33,751 nucleotides of DNA from Candidatus Baltobacteraceae bacterium (lineage in GTDB: Bacteria > Vulcanimicrobiota > Vulcanimicrobiia > Vulcanimicrobiales > Vulcanimicrobiaceae): assembly GCA_035502855.1 (NCBI GenBank), contig DATJTX010000038.1:1-33751 (forward strand). The letters are read 5' to 3'. Under the pieces are notes generated by a model. It worked only from the letters and a program-made list of their open reading frames with translations. It had not been told where the DNA came from and searched no databases. Position numbers and translations under genes: made by a program. Position 1 is the first letter of the stretch; the number at the start of each line of letters is the position of its first letter. Shown one piece after another: positions 14,664-22,429 of the stretch.

Positions 14664-15410
14664 CTACGTCATGTCGAGGCCGCCGTTCACGTGGAACGCG
14701 GCCCCGGTGATGTAGCCGGAGTCGTCTTCGCACAGGAATTTCACGACCCGGGCGACTTCCTCGGGCTTGCCTAGCCGCTTGGTGGGGATCTTCTCGACCA
14801 CCTTGGCCAGGGCGGCCTCGGGCATCGCCTCGACCATCTCGGTGCCGATGAAGCCCGGCGCTACCACGTTGGCGGTAATCCCCTTGGCGGCCATCTCGAG
14901 CGCGAGCGATTTGGTGAAACCGAAGAGCCCGGCTTTCGAGGCGGCGTAGTTTGCTTGCCCGACGTTGCCGGTTTGTCCGATCACCGAGCTGATGTTCACG
15001 ATGCGGCCCGATCCGCGTTCGATCATATGCTCGAGCACGGCTTTGGTCATGTTGAACGCGCCCGAGAGATTGACGTTGATGACGTTGCACCAATCTTCGG
15101 ATGACATTTTGCGCAGCGTTTTGTCGAGCGTGATGCCCGCGTTGTTGACGAGAAAATCGACGCGCCCGTGCGTTTTGAGCACTTCGTCGACGACGCGTTT
15201 GCAATCGTCGAAATCGTCGACGCGCCCTTGATGCGTCGAGACCGAATGTCCGTTGGCGCGATGCTTTTCCGCGCAGCGTTCTGCCGCGTCGGCGCCTTTG
15301 CTATAGCCCGCCGCGACGTGCGCGCCGTCTTGCGCGAGCGCCTGCGTGATCGCCAGGCCAATGCCGCGCGTTCCGCCGGTAACGATCGCTACTCGCCCTG
15401 TGAAAGACAT
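14664..15410 (-). CDS. phaB: Acetoacetyl-CoA reductase-like SDR (copy 1)
   Basis: This 248-residue short-chain dehydrogenase has TGGTRGIG, NNAG, the catalytic Ser in NISSVIGQTGNVGQ and YAASK. Its length and the start RVAIVTGGTRGIG fit PhaB-type NADPH-dependent acetoacetyl-CoA reductases, and it is the better PhaB candidate of the two. GGGAGGA precedes the ATG. It is first in the run reductase-reductase-phaC-XRE, all on the minus strand. No thiolase (PhaA) gene is in the window, so acetoacetyl-CoA must come from elsewhere. The gene symbol is tentative because FabG and PhaB are hard to separate. Confidence 0.85.
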   Translation of the reverse strand: MSFTGRVAIVTGGTRGIGLAITQALAQDGAHVAAGYSKGADAAERCAEKHRANGHSVSTHQGRVDDFDDCKRVVDEVLKTHGRVDFLVNNAGITLDKTLRKMSSEDWCNVINVNLSGAFNMTKAVLEHMIERGSGRIVNISSVIGQTGNVGQANYAASKAGLFGFTKSLALEMAAKGITANVVAPGFIGTEMVEAMPEAALAKVVEKIPTKRLGKPEEVARVVKFLCEDDSGYITGAAFHVNGGLDMT

Positions 15411-15483
15411 TCGATCCTCCCATCGTGGAACGCATGTACTGCGCTGCGCTACACGGTTTTCCCGCGTGGTAAACGCAGCGATA

Positions 15484-16173
15484 TCAGGGCGTGAGCGTCA
15501 GCGGTGTAACGGTCGGCGTTACCAGCGGCGCGGGCGACGGCGTATAGTTCACGACGACGGTAAATGCAGTGGGGGCGTCTTCGCTCGCGAGCACCACGCT
15601 GCGATCGACGCCGCTTGCGACGACGGTTACTGCGACCAATCGGTTTCCGCCGATCGCGCCGGGCATCGCTGCGAATGCGTAGGGCACATCGGTTGCAGCA
15701 GCTGAAGCGAAGAGCGGATCGTAGGCCGGACTCGAGCGCTCGGCGAGCGCGGCGAGCGTTTGCGGGCTCGCGACGAATCCGTCGATGTCGGCGAGCACGT
15801 CGCCGGCGACCGGCGCGTTTCCGGCGACGAGCGCGTAGCGGGTGAGCGTCTGCGCGGAAGCGTCGTAGTCGTACGACCAACTGTACGTGCGGTGCGCGCC
15901 GTCTTCGGCGAAGAAATCGAGCTCGTGCCCGTCGGCGTTGCTGCGGCCGAACGCGTCGGCGGCGGGGACGTAGACCGCCCAGGCGCCCTCTGCTTCGCTG
16001 GAGAGGCGCTCGACCAGCCGGGCCGCGTTCGCTCCGGCGTTCAGGCGCCGGTTGGCGGCGACCGCCCAGTTCACCGCCCGATCGGCAAACGCGATCAGCG
16101 ACCACAGGATCACCGCCGCGATCGCCGCACCGACCAGGGTTTCGAGCAGGGTGAAGCCGGCCTGGCGCTTCAT
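15484..16173 (-). CDS. Prepilin-type protein (type II secretion/type IV pilus pseudopilin)
   Basis: The 229-residue protein begins with a class III signal, MKRQAGFTLLETLVGAAIAA, with predicted cleavage after Gly7 before FTLLE and Glu at position +5 of the mature protein. The hydrophobic helix continues to about residue 30. The rest is a globular domain with a Pro/Thr-rich C-terminus. Its size is close to GspJ/PilW-like minor pseudopilins, but no family-specific motif is clear. No other pilus or secretion gene is nearby. It is transcribed towards the PHA reductases with a 73-base gap in which I see no promoter or terminator. Confidence 0.8.
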   Translation of the reverse strand: MKRQAGFTLLETLVGAAIAAVILWSLIAFADRAVNWAVAANRRLNAGANAARLVERLSSEAEGAWAVYVPAADAFGRSNADGHELDFFAEDGAHRTYSWSYDYDASAQTLTRYALVAGNAPVAGDVLADIDGFVASPQTLAALAERSSPAYDPLFASAAATDVPYAFAAMPGAIGGNRLVAVTVVASGVDRSVVLASEDAPTAFTVVVNYTPSPAPLVTPTVTPLTLTP

Positions 16174-16195
16174 GCACGAAGGCGCAGTGCCCGCG

Positions 16196-16227
16196 TTGTC
16201 GCCGGATTAGACTTTGTGATACAAAGT
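16196..16227 (+). promoter_or_regulatory. Promoter with palindromic operator before a membrane protein-wHTH operon
   Basis: TTGTCG (16196-16201), a 16-base spacer and GATACA (16218-16223) suggest a promoter whose start would lie about 3 bases before the ATG at 16233, so the mRNA would be essentially leaderless. ACTTTGT and ACAAAGT (16211-16227), a perfect 7-bp inverted repeat with a 3-base centre, cover the -10 box. This suits autoregulation by the winged-helix protein encoded second in the operon. Confidence 0.5.
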
Positions 16228-16232
16228 ACAGT

Positions 16233-16838
16233 ATGACCGACATCGAACGCGCCGTGCTCGACCTCGCCGAGGTCCGCGACCGTCTGGCGATGACGCAGCG
16301 CTTTCGCGGCTACTCGGGCGCCGCGGCGGTTGCGTCGGGCGCTTTGGCGATCATCGCCGGCCTGCTGCAAGCCTTTCTCATCGGCAATCCGCACAGCGGC
16401 TACGGCGACCGCATCTATGCCTCGATTTGGGTGGTCTGCGGAACCGCGGCGGCGATCGTCAACTACGGTTCGATCGCGCATTGGTTCGTGAGCGACGCGA
16501 GCGTTCGCGATCGCTGGCAGACGCGTACCGTCGGGCTTTCGATCCTTCCGGCGATCGCGCTCGGCGCTGCGCTGACGCTGGCGCTGCTCGCGCGCGACGC
16601 GTTTTGGTTCTTGCCCGGCATCTGGTACGGCTGCTACGGCGTGGGTCTGTTTGCGTCGCGCACGATGTTGCCGCGCGAGGTCTTGCCGATCAGCGCCTTC
16701 TTCCTGATCGCGGGCATCGTCTTGCTGTTCACGCCTTCGGCCATTGCGCTCGCGTGGTGGGTGCTGCCGCTCGGTTTCGGCATCGGACAAATCGCGATCG
16801 GCATCCTCGTAGCGCGCGACCGGCGGGTGCATCCATGA
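16233..16838 (+). CDS. Multi-pass membrane protein paired with a winged-helix regulator
   Basis: The 201-residue protein has a soluble N-terminal helix (TDIERAVLDLAEVRDRLAMTQRF) and about six hydrophobic segments (near residues 30-48, 62-80, 100-118, 125-140, 150-167, 172-190). I do not recognise the family. It overlaps the following regulator gene by ATGA and has a palindromic operator right before it, the same arrangement as PadR-HAAS elsewhere in the window. A regulatory partnership between membrane protein and DNA-binding protein is my inference. Confidence 0.75.
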   Translation: MTDIERAVLDLAEVRDRLAMTQRFRGYSGAAAVASGALAIIAGLLQAFLIGNPHSGYGDRIYASIWVVCGTAAAIVNYGSIAHWFVSDASVRDRWQTRTVGLSILPAIALGAALTLALLARDAFWFLPGIWYGCYGVGLFASRTMLPREVLPISAFFLIAGIVLLFTPSAIALAWWVLPLGFGIGQIAIGILVARDRRVHP

Positions 16839-17191
16839 GTGCAACCGATCTCGACCGCGTCTTTCACGAGCGCGGGCGCTTGGCGATTTGTTCGGCGCTG
16901 GTTACGCATCCCGACGGTGTGTCGTTCACGCAATTGCAGGATGCGTGCGCGCTGACCGACGGGAATCTCAATCGGCATCTGCACGCGCTGGCCGAAGACG
17001 AGATCGTCGAGATGCAGCGGCGCACGGGTTCGGGCCGGCCGCAGACGATCGTGCGCATCACCGCGGCCGGACGCGAACGTTTCCTCGCCTATATCGACGC
17101 GCTCGAACATATCGTGCGCGAGGTTCAGCGCTCGATGAGTTCGAGTGAATCGCCGGTGCGCACCGTTCCGGCGCGCGGCACGTCGCAGTAA
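16835..17191 (+). CDS. Winged-helix transcriptional regulator (HTH_34-like)
   Basis: This 118-residue protein is built around a single winged helix: ERGRLAICSALVTHPDGVSFTQLQDACALTDGNLNRHLHALAEDEIVEMQRR, then RPQTIVRITAAGRERFLAYIDALEHIV. The pattern fits the small winged-helix family often described as HTH_34, close to MarR and ArsR. It probably represses its own operon through the inverted repeat at 16211-16227. The C-terminal ~20 residues, rich in Ser and Pro, lie over the 3' end of the convergent MOSC gene (67-base overlap) and may be dispensable. Confidence 0.85.
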   Translation: MSATDLDRVFHERGRLAICSALVTHPDGVSFTQLQDACALTDGNLNRHLHALAEDEIVEMQRRTGSGRPQTIVRITAAGRERFLAYIDALEHIVREVQRSMSSSESPVRTVPARGTSQ

Positions 17192-17730
17192 ATCCCCATC
17201 CAGTTCGAGCGCGCCTGCGCAACGTAGCGCAAGATGCGCGGATCGGCGTCGCCGCCCTGCGGATCGTAGGTCGGTACGGCGCAGCGCTCGATCGGATAAC
17301 GCACGCGCAGCGTCACTTCACCCAGGCGAAGTTCACGGCCGGTGAGCGCCGGCTCGTCGATCGCGATCCCGGGCTCCATTTCGATGAAGAAGTTCGGACG
17401 AAACCGTTCGTACTCGACGCGATACCCGACGAATGACGAGAGGCCGTCGAGCCAGCGGTCGGCCAGGAGCGAGACGGGCGCGTCATCCATGAAACGTCCC
17501 TCCACGTCCTCCACCACTCGCAGACCGTCGACCGAGCCGAGGCGGTGAAGCCGTTCGTCCTCCTTGCCGCGGTAGGTCGTTCCGGCACGCCGATGCCCTT
17601 CGGGCGCGATCAGCGCGCGGACCCGATCGCCCTCCAGGCCCTCGGGAAAGACCGCGCACGCATCCAGCACTTCGCCGCGCAAGCTCTTGACCGGATAGCG
17701 CCGGATCGCGCGTAACGTTCCGATGAGCAT
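17125..17730 (-). CDS. MOSC-domain protein
   Basis: The 201-residue protein has the MOSC beta-barrel pattern: an N-terminal RRYPVKSLRGE, RPNFFIE (Arg111-Asn113) and the conserved Cys150 in ERCAVPTYDPQ, expected to carry sulfur or contact the molybdenum cofactor. Family members include MOCS3/YiiM-like and mARC-type N-reducing proteins, but this one is a stand-alone domain. GGAG lies just before ATG 17730. It is divergent from the MoxR cluster (51 bases between starts) and convergent with the winged-helix gene. No molybdenum enzyme is encoded nearby, so the substrate is unknown. Confidence 0.85.
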   Translation of the reverse strand: MLIGTLRAIRRYPVKSLRGEVLDACAVFPEGLEGDRVRALIAPEGHRRAGTTYRGKEDERLHRLGSVDGLRVVEDVEGRFMDDAPVSLLADRWLDGLSSFVGYRVEYERFRPNFFIEMEPGIAIDEPALTGRELRLGEVTLRVRYPIERCAVPTYDPQGGDADPRILRYVAQARSNWMGIYCDVPRAGTVRTGDSLELIER

Positions 17731-17781
17731 GGGTCTCCAGTACCATAGGAGGGGCGCGGAATCCTCAAGAACGGCGGCGCC

Positions 17782-18708
17782 ATGGACACTTCGGAGCGTC
17801 CCGCGCTGCGCGCGCTCACGATCGGCGAGATCTTCGATCGTGCGGTCACGTTCTACGTGCGCAACTTCGTGGTGTTCACGCTGACGGTGCTCACCTTGCT
17901 CGCGCCGGCCGGGCTGGCGGAATATTTCTACACCACCCGTTCCAGCGCCGAGCTCACGCAAATCCTTTCGCAACTACAGCATCCGGGCGGGACGCCGTAT
18001 TTTCCGCCGCAGTTCGGCACGCTCATTCTCGTCGCGCTGTTCGTGCTGCTGCTGGCGCCTTTCTGCAACAACGCCGTTGCGGTCGGCGTTGCCACGATCT
18101 ATTCCGGACATACGCCGAGCTACGCCGGCGGATTTCGCCGCGTGCTGCGCCGGTGGGCGGCGCTCTTTGGAACGACCGTACTCTGCGGACTGATCCTGCT
18201 CGGCATCTATTTCGCGCTCGCCATTACGCTGACGATCGTGCTCTTCGGTTCGGTCGCGGCTACCGGCCGGGTGCCGCTCTTCAGCATTCCGACGCTCGTG
18301 GTCTTCGTCGTCGTGGTGCTGGTCGCTGCCCTGTTTTTCGCGACGGTGTTCATCGTGTGCGTGTTTGCGCTCTATGCCACGACGATCGAGGACGATCGTC
18401 CCGGCGAGGCGATCGGTGAGGGCTTCGAGCGCATCTTCAACCGGCGCGAGTATCCGAAAGCACTCTTGATGGCGCTGTGCTATGTGGTGCTGCAAATCGG
18501 AGCTCTGCTGATTTCGTTCAGCCTCGCGTTGCTGATCGTCTCGGTCCTGCACAGCGACGTTTTGCAGATGATCGTCAGCACGCTGATCAACGCGATGTTG
18601 ACCGCGTTCGGTACCGTGCTCATGGCGGTGTATTACTACGACGTGCGCACCCGTGCCGAGGGTTTGGATCTCGAGGACGATCTGCAGCGCCTGACGGCCC
18701 CAACGTGA
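17782..18708 (+). CDS. Six-helix membrane protein at the head of the MoxR cluster
   Basis: The 308-residue protein has six long hydrophobic segments (about residues 27-45, 72-90, 125-150, 165-195, 235-258, 262-285) and an N-terminal RALTIGEIFDRAVTFYVRNF. That opening is typical of the glycerophosphodiesterase membrane-domain or DUF7544-like proteins found beside DUF4129 genes. No catalytic motif is visible. It overlaps the DUF4129 gene by GTGA. It is probably a structural or scaffolding component of the complex encoded by the whole run of genes. Confidence 0.75.
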   Translation: MDTSERPALRALTIGEIFDRAVTFYVRNFVVFTLTVLTLLAPAGLAEYFYTTRSSAELTQILSQLQHPGGTPYFPPQFGTLILVALFVLLLAPFCNNAVAVGVATIYSGHTPSYAGGFRRVLRRWAALFGTTVLCGLILLGIYFALAITLTIVLFGSVAATGRVPLFSIPTLVVFVVVVLVAALFFATVFIVCVFALYATTIEDDRPGEAIGEGFERIFNRREYPKALLMALCYVVLQIGALLISFSLALLIVSVLHSDVLQMIVSTLINAMLTAFGTVLMAVYYYDVRTRAEGLDLEDDLQRLTAPT

Positions 18709-19337
18709 GCGCGCAACCGCCGGTAGATATCACGCAGGCGGTGCGGGCCGAGCTGGCGGTGCCGGGCCGTTATCATCTCGCGCCGGCGGTTACGCATCCG
18801 TCGCTCCTCGAGCAGATATTGACGTGGTTGTGGGACCGCTGGACCGACTTGCTCACCCAGATCGCACGCCACGTGCACATCGGCAAGACGGGAACCGCGC
18901 TGATCGGCGATGCGATCGTCACGTTCTGCGTCGTTGCGATCGGACTGATCGGCGCGCATCTGCTCGCGCAGCTCGATCTCGATCGTGTGCGGCGCGAACG
19001 CGCGACCGCGCTCGCTCCGGCTCGCAGCGCGCACGCGCTGGCGGCGCTGGCCGCGCAGGCGGCGGCGGCCGGTGAGTACGCGCGCGCGATCCGCTTGCTC
19101 TTCATCGCGGTCGTCACGCTGCTCGACCTGCGCGGTGTCGTCCGCGACGAGCAATCCTTGACGGTGGGCGAATTGCGCCGCGCGCTGCACGAACGCGACG
19201 GCCGGCTGGAACCGGCATTCGTCGAGATCGCGCGCCTCTACACCGCGGCCGCTTACGCGCAAGTCGGTGCCGACGAGGCGGCGTGGCGGCGTGCGCGCGC
19301 CGCGTACGACGCGCTCGCGGCGAGCGCGGCGTCATGA
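18705..19337 (+). CDS. DUF4129-domain protein
   Basis: The 210-residue protein starts at GTG 18705, whose GTGA overlaps the stop of the previous gene. It has a short N-terminal segment, one membrane helix (about 63-82, GDAIVTFCVVAIGLIGAHLLA) and a cytoplasmic helical DUF4129 region. In that region the telling stretch is EYARAIRLLFIAVVTLLDLRGVVRDEQSLTVGELRRAL, then FVEIARLYTAAAYA. DUF4129 proteins are found with MoxR ATPases, DUF58 and transglutaminase-like proteins. Their biochemical role is unsettled. The stop overlaps the next start by ATGA. Confidence 0.82.
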   Translation: MSAQPPVDITQAVRAELAVPGRYHLAPAVTHPSLLEQILTWLWDRWTDLLTQIARHVHIGKTGTALIGDAIVTFCVVAIGLIGAHLLAQLDLDRVRRERATALAPARSAHALAALAAQAAAAGEYARAIRLLFIAVVTLLDLRGVVRDEQSLTVGELRRALHERDGRLEPAFVEIARLYTAAAYAQVGADEAAWRRARAAYDALAASAAS

Positions 19338-20143
19338 GCACGCGCGTCGCTGAAGTCGTCGCGCTGGTCGTGCTCCTTGCCGTGCTGCTGCTGCTCGCGA
19401 GCGCGTCGCTCGGGACGCCGGCATCGACGGCGTCGACCTTCGATACCGGACCGAACGGCTATCGCGCGCTCTACGACGTGCTGCAGCGCGAGGGAATTCC
19501 GCTCTCGCGCCTGCAAGGACCGCTCGGCACGCTCGATCCGGCGGTGCGTGTGCTGGCGGTCACCGACGGCGCTTACGATGCGAACGATCTGCAACGCTTG
19601 CGCGCATTCATGGACGGCGGCGGCTGGGTCGTGGCTTTCGGCGCCATTGCGAATCTCGGCCGCGCACCGCACCTGCGCGTGTTCGACGTGCGCGACTACA
19701 CCAATCTCGCGCTGAGCAAAACGCCGCAGCGCGCGCTCGCGGTCTATCGTGCGCTCGCCGGGAGAGGGCCGGTAGCCTTCGACGAGCGCGTGCACGGCTA
19801 CGATCGCACGCAGTCGCTGTGGGCGGTGTTGCCGCGCTCCGTCCACATCGCGGTGGGTCTCGCCACGCTGGCCGTCGTCCTTGCGCTGATCGATGCGAAC
19901 GTGCCCTTCACGCCGCCGCTCGTGCGCGAACCGCCGGGCGATCGCGATTCCTCCGATTACGTGCGTTCGATGGCGACGTTGCTGCGCCGCGCGCACGCGG
20001 GCGCGGCGGCGATCGAGCGTTTCGCGCGCGCCTATCCGAAATCAGCCGAGCTGCGTGAACTCGCGGCGGTTCGCCACCCGAGCGAGGCGCTCGTACTGCG
20101 CGCTGCGGCGATCTACGCCGCGCAACGAAAGGAACACGCGTGA
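19334..20143 (+). CDS. DUF4350-domain protein
   Basis: This 269-residue protein is anchored by an N-terminal membrane helix (residues about 8-27) and has a second helix near 178-196. The extracytoplasmic part carries the DUF4350 pattern: NGYRALYDVLQREGIPLSRLQGPL, then VLAVTDGAYDANDLQRLRAFMDGGGWVVAF, a GATase-like fold. A cytoplasmic helical tail follows the second helix. It overlaps both neighbours (ATGA upstream, GTGA downstream). DUF4350 and DUF4129 regularly occur between membrane components and MoxR; the function is unknown. Confidence 0.82.
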   Translation: MSTRVAEVVALVVLLAVLLLLASASLGTPASTASTFDTGPNGYRALYDVLQREGIPLSRLQGPLGTLDPAVRVLAVTDGAYDANDLQRLRAFMDGGGWVVAFGAIANLGRAPHLRVFDVRDYTNLALSKTPQRALAVYRALAGRGPVAFDERVHGYDRTQSLWAVLPRSVHIAVGLATLAVVLALIDANVPFTPPLVREPPGDRDSSDYVRSMATLLRRAHAGAAAIERFARAYPKSAELRELAAVRHPSEALVLRAAAIYAAQRKEHA

Positions 20144-21105
20144 ACCCCTCTCCCTGCGCGCTCGCCGATTTGGCCGCGCGTCTGCGTGTCGCGATCGGCA
20201 CGGCGCTCGTCGGCAGCGAGCGCGTAACCTTTGGGCTGCTGGTGGCGCTGCTCTCGCGCGGCCACGTGCTGATCGAAGGCGTACCCGGCACCGGAAAAAC
20301 GCTGGCCGTGCGCGCCTTTGCGGCCGCGCTCGGCGTACCGTTCCGGCGGATTCAGTTCACGCCGGATCTGATGCCTTCCGACGTGGTCGGGACGAGCGTC
20401 TTCAATCCGCAGAGCGCGACGTTCAGCGTGCGACCCGGGCCGATCAACGCCAACGTCGTGCTGGCCGACGAGATCAATCGCACGCCGCCGAAGACGCAAG
20501 CCGCGCTGCTCGAAGCAATGGAAGAAGGGCGCGTCACGATCGACGGCACGCCGATCGCGCTGCCGCAGCCGTTCATCGTCTGCGCGACGCAGAATCCGAT
20601 CGAGTACGAAGGAACCTATCCGCTGCCCGAGGCACAGCTCGACCGCTTCACGGTCAAAGTGACGACCGGCTATCCCGCCCGGGAACAGGAACTGAATCTG
20701 CTCGCGCGCGTCGCCGCCGGATTCGACTCGCGTGCGCTCGAGATCGCCGGTATTACTCCGGTCACCGGCGCCGATGAAATCATCGCGGCACAGGCCGCCG
20801 TGCGCGCCGTGCACGTTGCGGGTGAAGTGCAGGCGTACGCGCTCGCCGTCGCCGCCGCGACGCGTTCGCACGCGCGCTTGGCGCTGGGTGCATCGCCGCG
20901 CGCGGCGGTTACGCTGCTGGTCGTCGCGCAGGCCGCGGCCGCCATTGACGGCCGCAATTACGCCACGCCCGACGACGTGAAAGACGTTGCGGAGCCGGTG
21001 CTCGCGCATCGCTTGATCGTGCAGCCCGAAGCCGAGATCGAAGGCGCAACCGCGGCATCGGTGCTGGCCGAGGTTCTCGCCGCCGTTCCGGTCCCGCGTG
21101 GCTAG
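20140..21105 (+). CDS. MoxR-family AAA+ ATPase
   Basis: The 321-residue ATPase has Walker A GVPGTGKT (residues 47-54), Walker B VVLADEINR (Asp110/Glu111), sensor 1 in CATQNPIEYEGTYPLPEAQLDRF and a C-terminal lid domain with sensor 2 in SPRAAVTLLVVAQAAA. All motifs needed for ATP hydrolysis are present. MoxR proteins act as chaperones that activate or assemble partner complexes, usually with von Willebrand-like DUF58 proteins such as the one encoded next. It starts at GTG 20140, overlapping DUF4350, and overlaps the DUF58 gene by 8 bases. Confidence 0.93.
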   Translation: MNPSPCALADLAARLRVAIGTALVGSERVTFGLLVALLSRGHVLIEGVPGTGKTLAVRAFAAALGVPFRRIQFTPDLMPSDVVGTSVFNPQSATFSVRPGPINANVVLADEINRTPPKTQAALLEAMEEGRVTIDGTPIALPQPFIVCATQNPIEYEGTYPLPEAQLDRFTVKVTTGYPAREQELNLLARVAAGFDSRALEIAGITPVTGADEIIAAQAAVRAVHVAGEVQAYALAVAAATRSHARLALGASPRAAVTLLVVAQAAAAIDGRNYATPDDVKDVAEPVLAHRLIVQPEAEIEGATAASVLAEVLAAVPVPRG

Positions 21106-22429
21106 GAGCTATCTGCCGTTTTGGTTCTCGCGGCGCGCGCTGTGGATGCTGGCCGCAATCGCGCTCGTGCTGGCGTGCTCGCCCGGTGCGCCGATCTGCG
21201 CACCGCTCGCGATCGCTTTCGGCGGGGTGCTTGCGCTGGGAACGCTGCTCGATCTGGCCCTCATCCCGTCGCCGCGCGAGCTGAGCGTCGCGCGCGCGCT
21301 GCCCTCGTATCTCGCGCTGCGGCGCAGCGCGCAGCTCGAGTACACGATCGAGAACCGTTCGCGCCGCTCGCTGCGCGCCGGTTTGGTGGAAGCGCCGCTG
21401 CGCACGCTGGATCTCGGTGAGGAAGAACTCGTCGCGCTGGTGCCGGCGCGCAGTGAAGTGCGCGTGGACGCGGCGGCGCTGCCGGTCGCGCGCGGCAGCG
21501 ATGCGTTCACGCGAATCTACCTTTGGTACGAAAGCGCGCTCGGACTGATTCGCCGGCGCACGGTGATCGAGGCGCCCGCGCCGATCCGCGTCTACCCGGA
21601 TCTCTCCGCGGTCGAGCGCTACGGCTCGCTGCACGTGCGCAACCGGTTGGTCGAGGCGGGGCTGCGGCGCATGCGTCTGCGCGGTTCCGGTACGGAGTTC
21701 GAGAGCGTGCGCGACTACGAGAGCGGCGATGCGTTCCGCTCGATCGATTGGAAGGCGAGCGCACGCCGCGGCAAGCTGATGGTGGTGCAGCGCGAGGTCG
21801 AACGCAGCCAGGACGTGATGCTGCTGCTCGACTGCGGGCGCTTGATGACGGCGCGAATCGGCGCGCAGCGCAAGCTGGACTACGCGATCACCGCCGGGCT
21901 TTCGCTCGCGTCGATCGCGTCGCTCGCAAGCGACCGGGTCGGCGTGGTCGCGTTCGCGCGGCGCATTGTGGTTGCGCGTGCGCCGCGCTCGACGGCGGCC
22001 TCGGTGCGCGCGCTCGCCGATGCGGTCTGCGACGTGGAACCGCGCTTCGAAGAATCCGATTACGCGCGCGCGTTCGACTATCTGCGCGCGCATCTGCACC
22101 GGCGCAGTTTGATCGCGTTCTTTACCGACGTGATCGACCCGGTCGCGCAAAGCGCGGTGCTGGCGGAATTGGGAACGCTCGCGAAACGGCACGTGGTGCT
22201 CTGCATCTTCATGAATGACGCGGCGGTGAGCTCGACGCTGGCGAGCGTGCCGCGCGACGTCGACGAGGCCTATCGCCTCGATGTGGCAGTGGGACTTGCG
22301 ACCGAACGCGCGTTGGCGGCGCGCACGCTGCAACGTGCGGGCGTGCTGGTGCTCGACGTGCCCGCCGAGAAAATGTCACTGGCCGCGATCGACGAGTACC
22401 TGCGCATCAAATCCCGCGGGTTGTTGTGA
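21098..22429 (+). CDS. DUF58-domain protein, MoxR partner
   Basis: The 443-residue protein has two N-terminal membrane helices (about 12-28 and 32-52), a beta-rich segment and then the DUF58 signature GSGTEFESVRDYESGDAFRSIDWKASARRGKLMV. A von Willebrand A-like fold follows, starting at VMLLLDCGRLM. In this fold the metal-binding DxSxS is DCGRL, so classical MIDAS metal binding is probably lost. It starts at GTG 21098 within the end of the MoxR gene. It is the expected client or adaptor of MoxR. Its 3' end overlaps the convergent SpoIIM-like gene by 23 bases. Confidence 0.9.
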   Translation: MARSYLPFWFSRRALWMLAAIALVLACSPGAPICAPLAIAFGGVLALGTLLDLALIPSPRELSVARALPSYLALRRSAQLEYTIENRSRRSLRAGLVEAPLRTLDLGEEELVALVPARSEVRVDAAALPVARGSDAFTRIYLWYESALGLIRRRTVIEAPAPIRVYPDLSAVERYGSLHVRNRLVEAGLRRMRLRGSGTEFESVRDYESGDAFRSIDWKASARRGKLMVVQREVERSQDVMLLLDCGRLMTARIGAQRKLDYAITAGLSLASIASLASDRVGVVAFARRIVVARAPRSTAASVRALADAVCDVEPRFEESDYARAFDYLRAHLHRRSLIAFFTDVIDPVAQSAVLAELGTLAKRHVVLCIFMNDAAVSSTLASVPRDVDEAYRLDVAVGLATERALAARTLQRAGVLVLDVPAEKMSLAAIDEYLRIKSRGLL

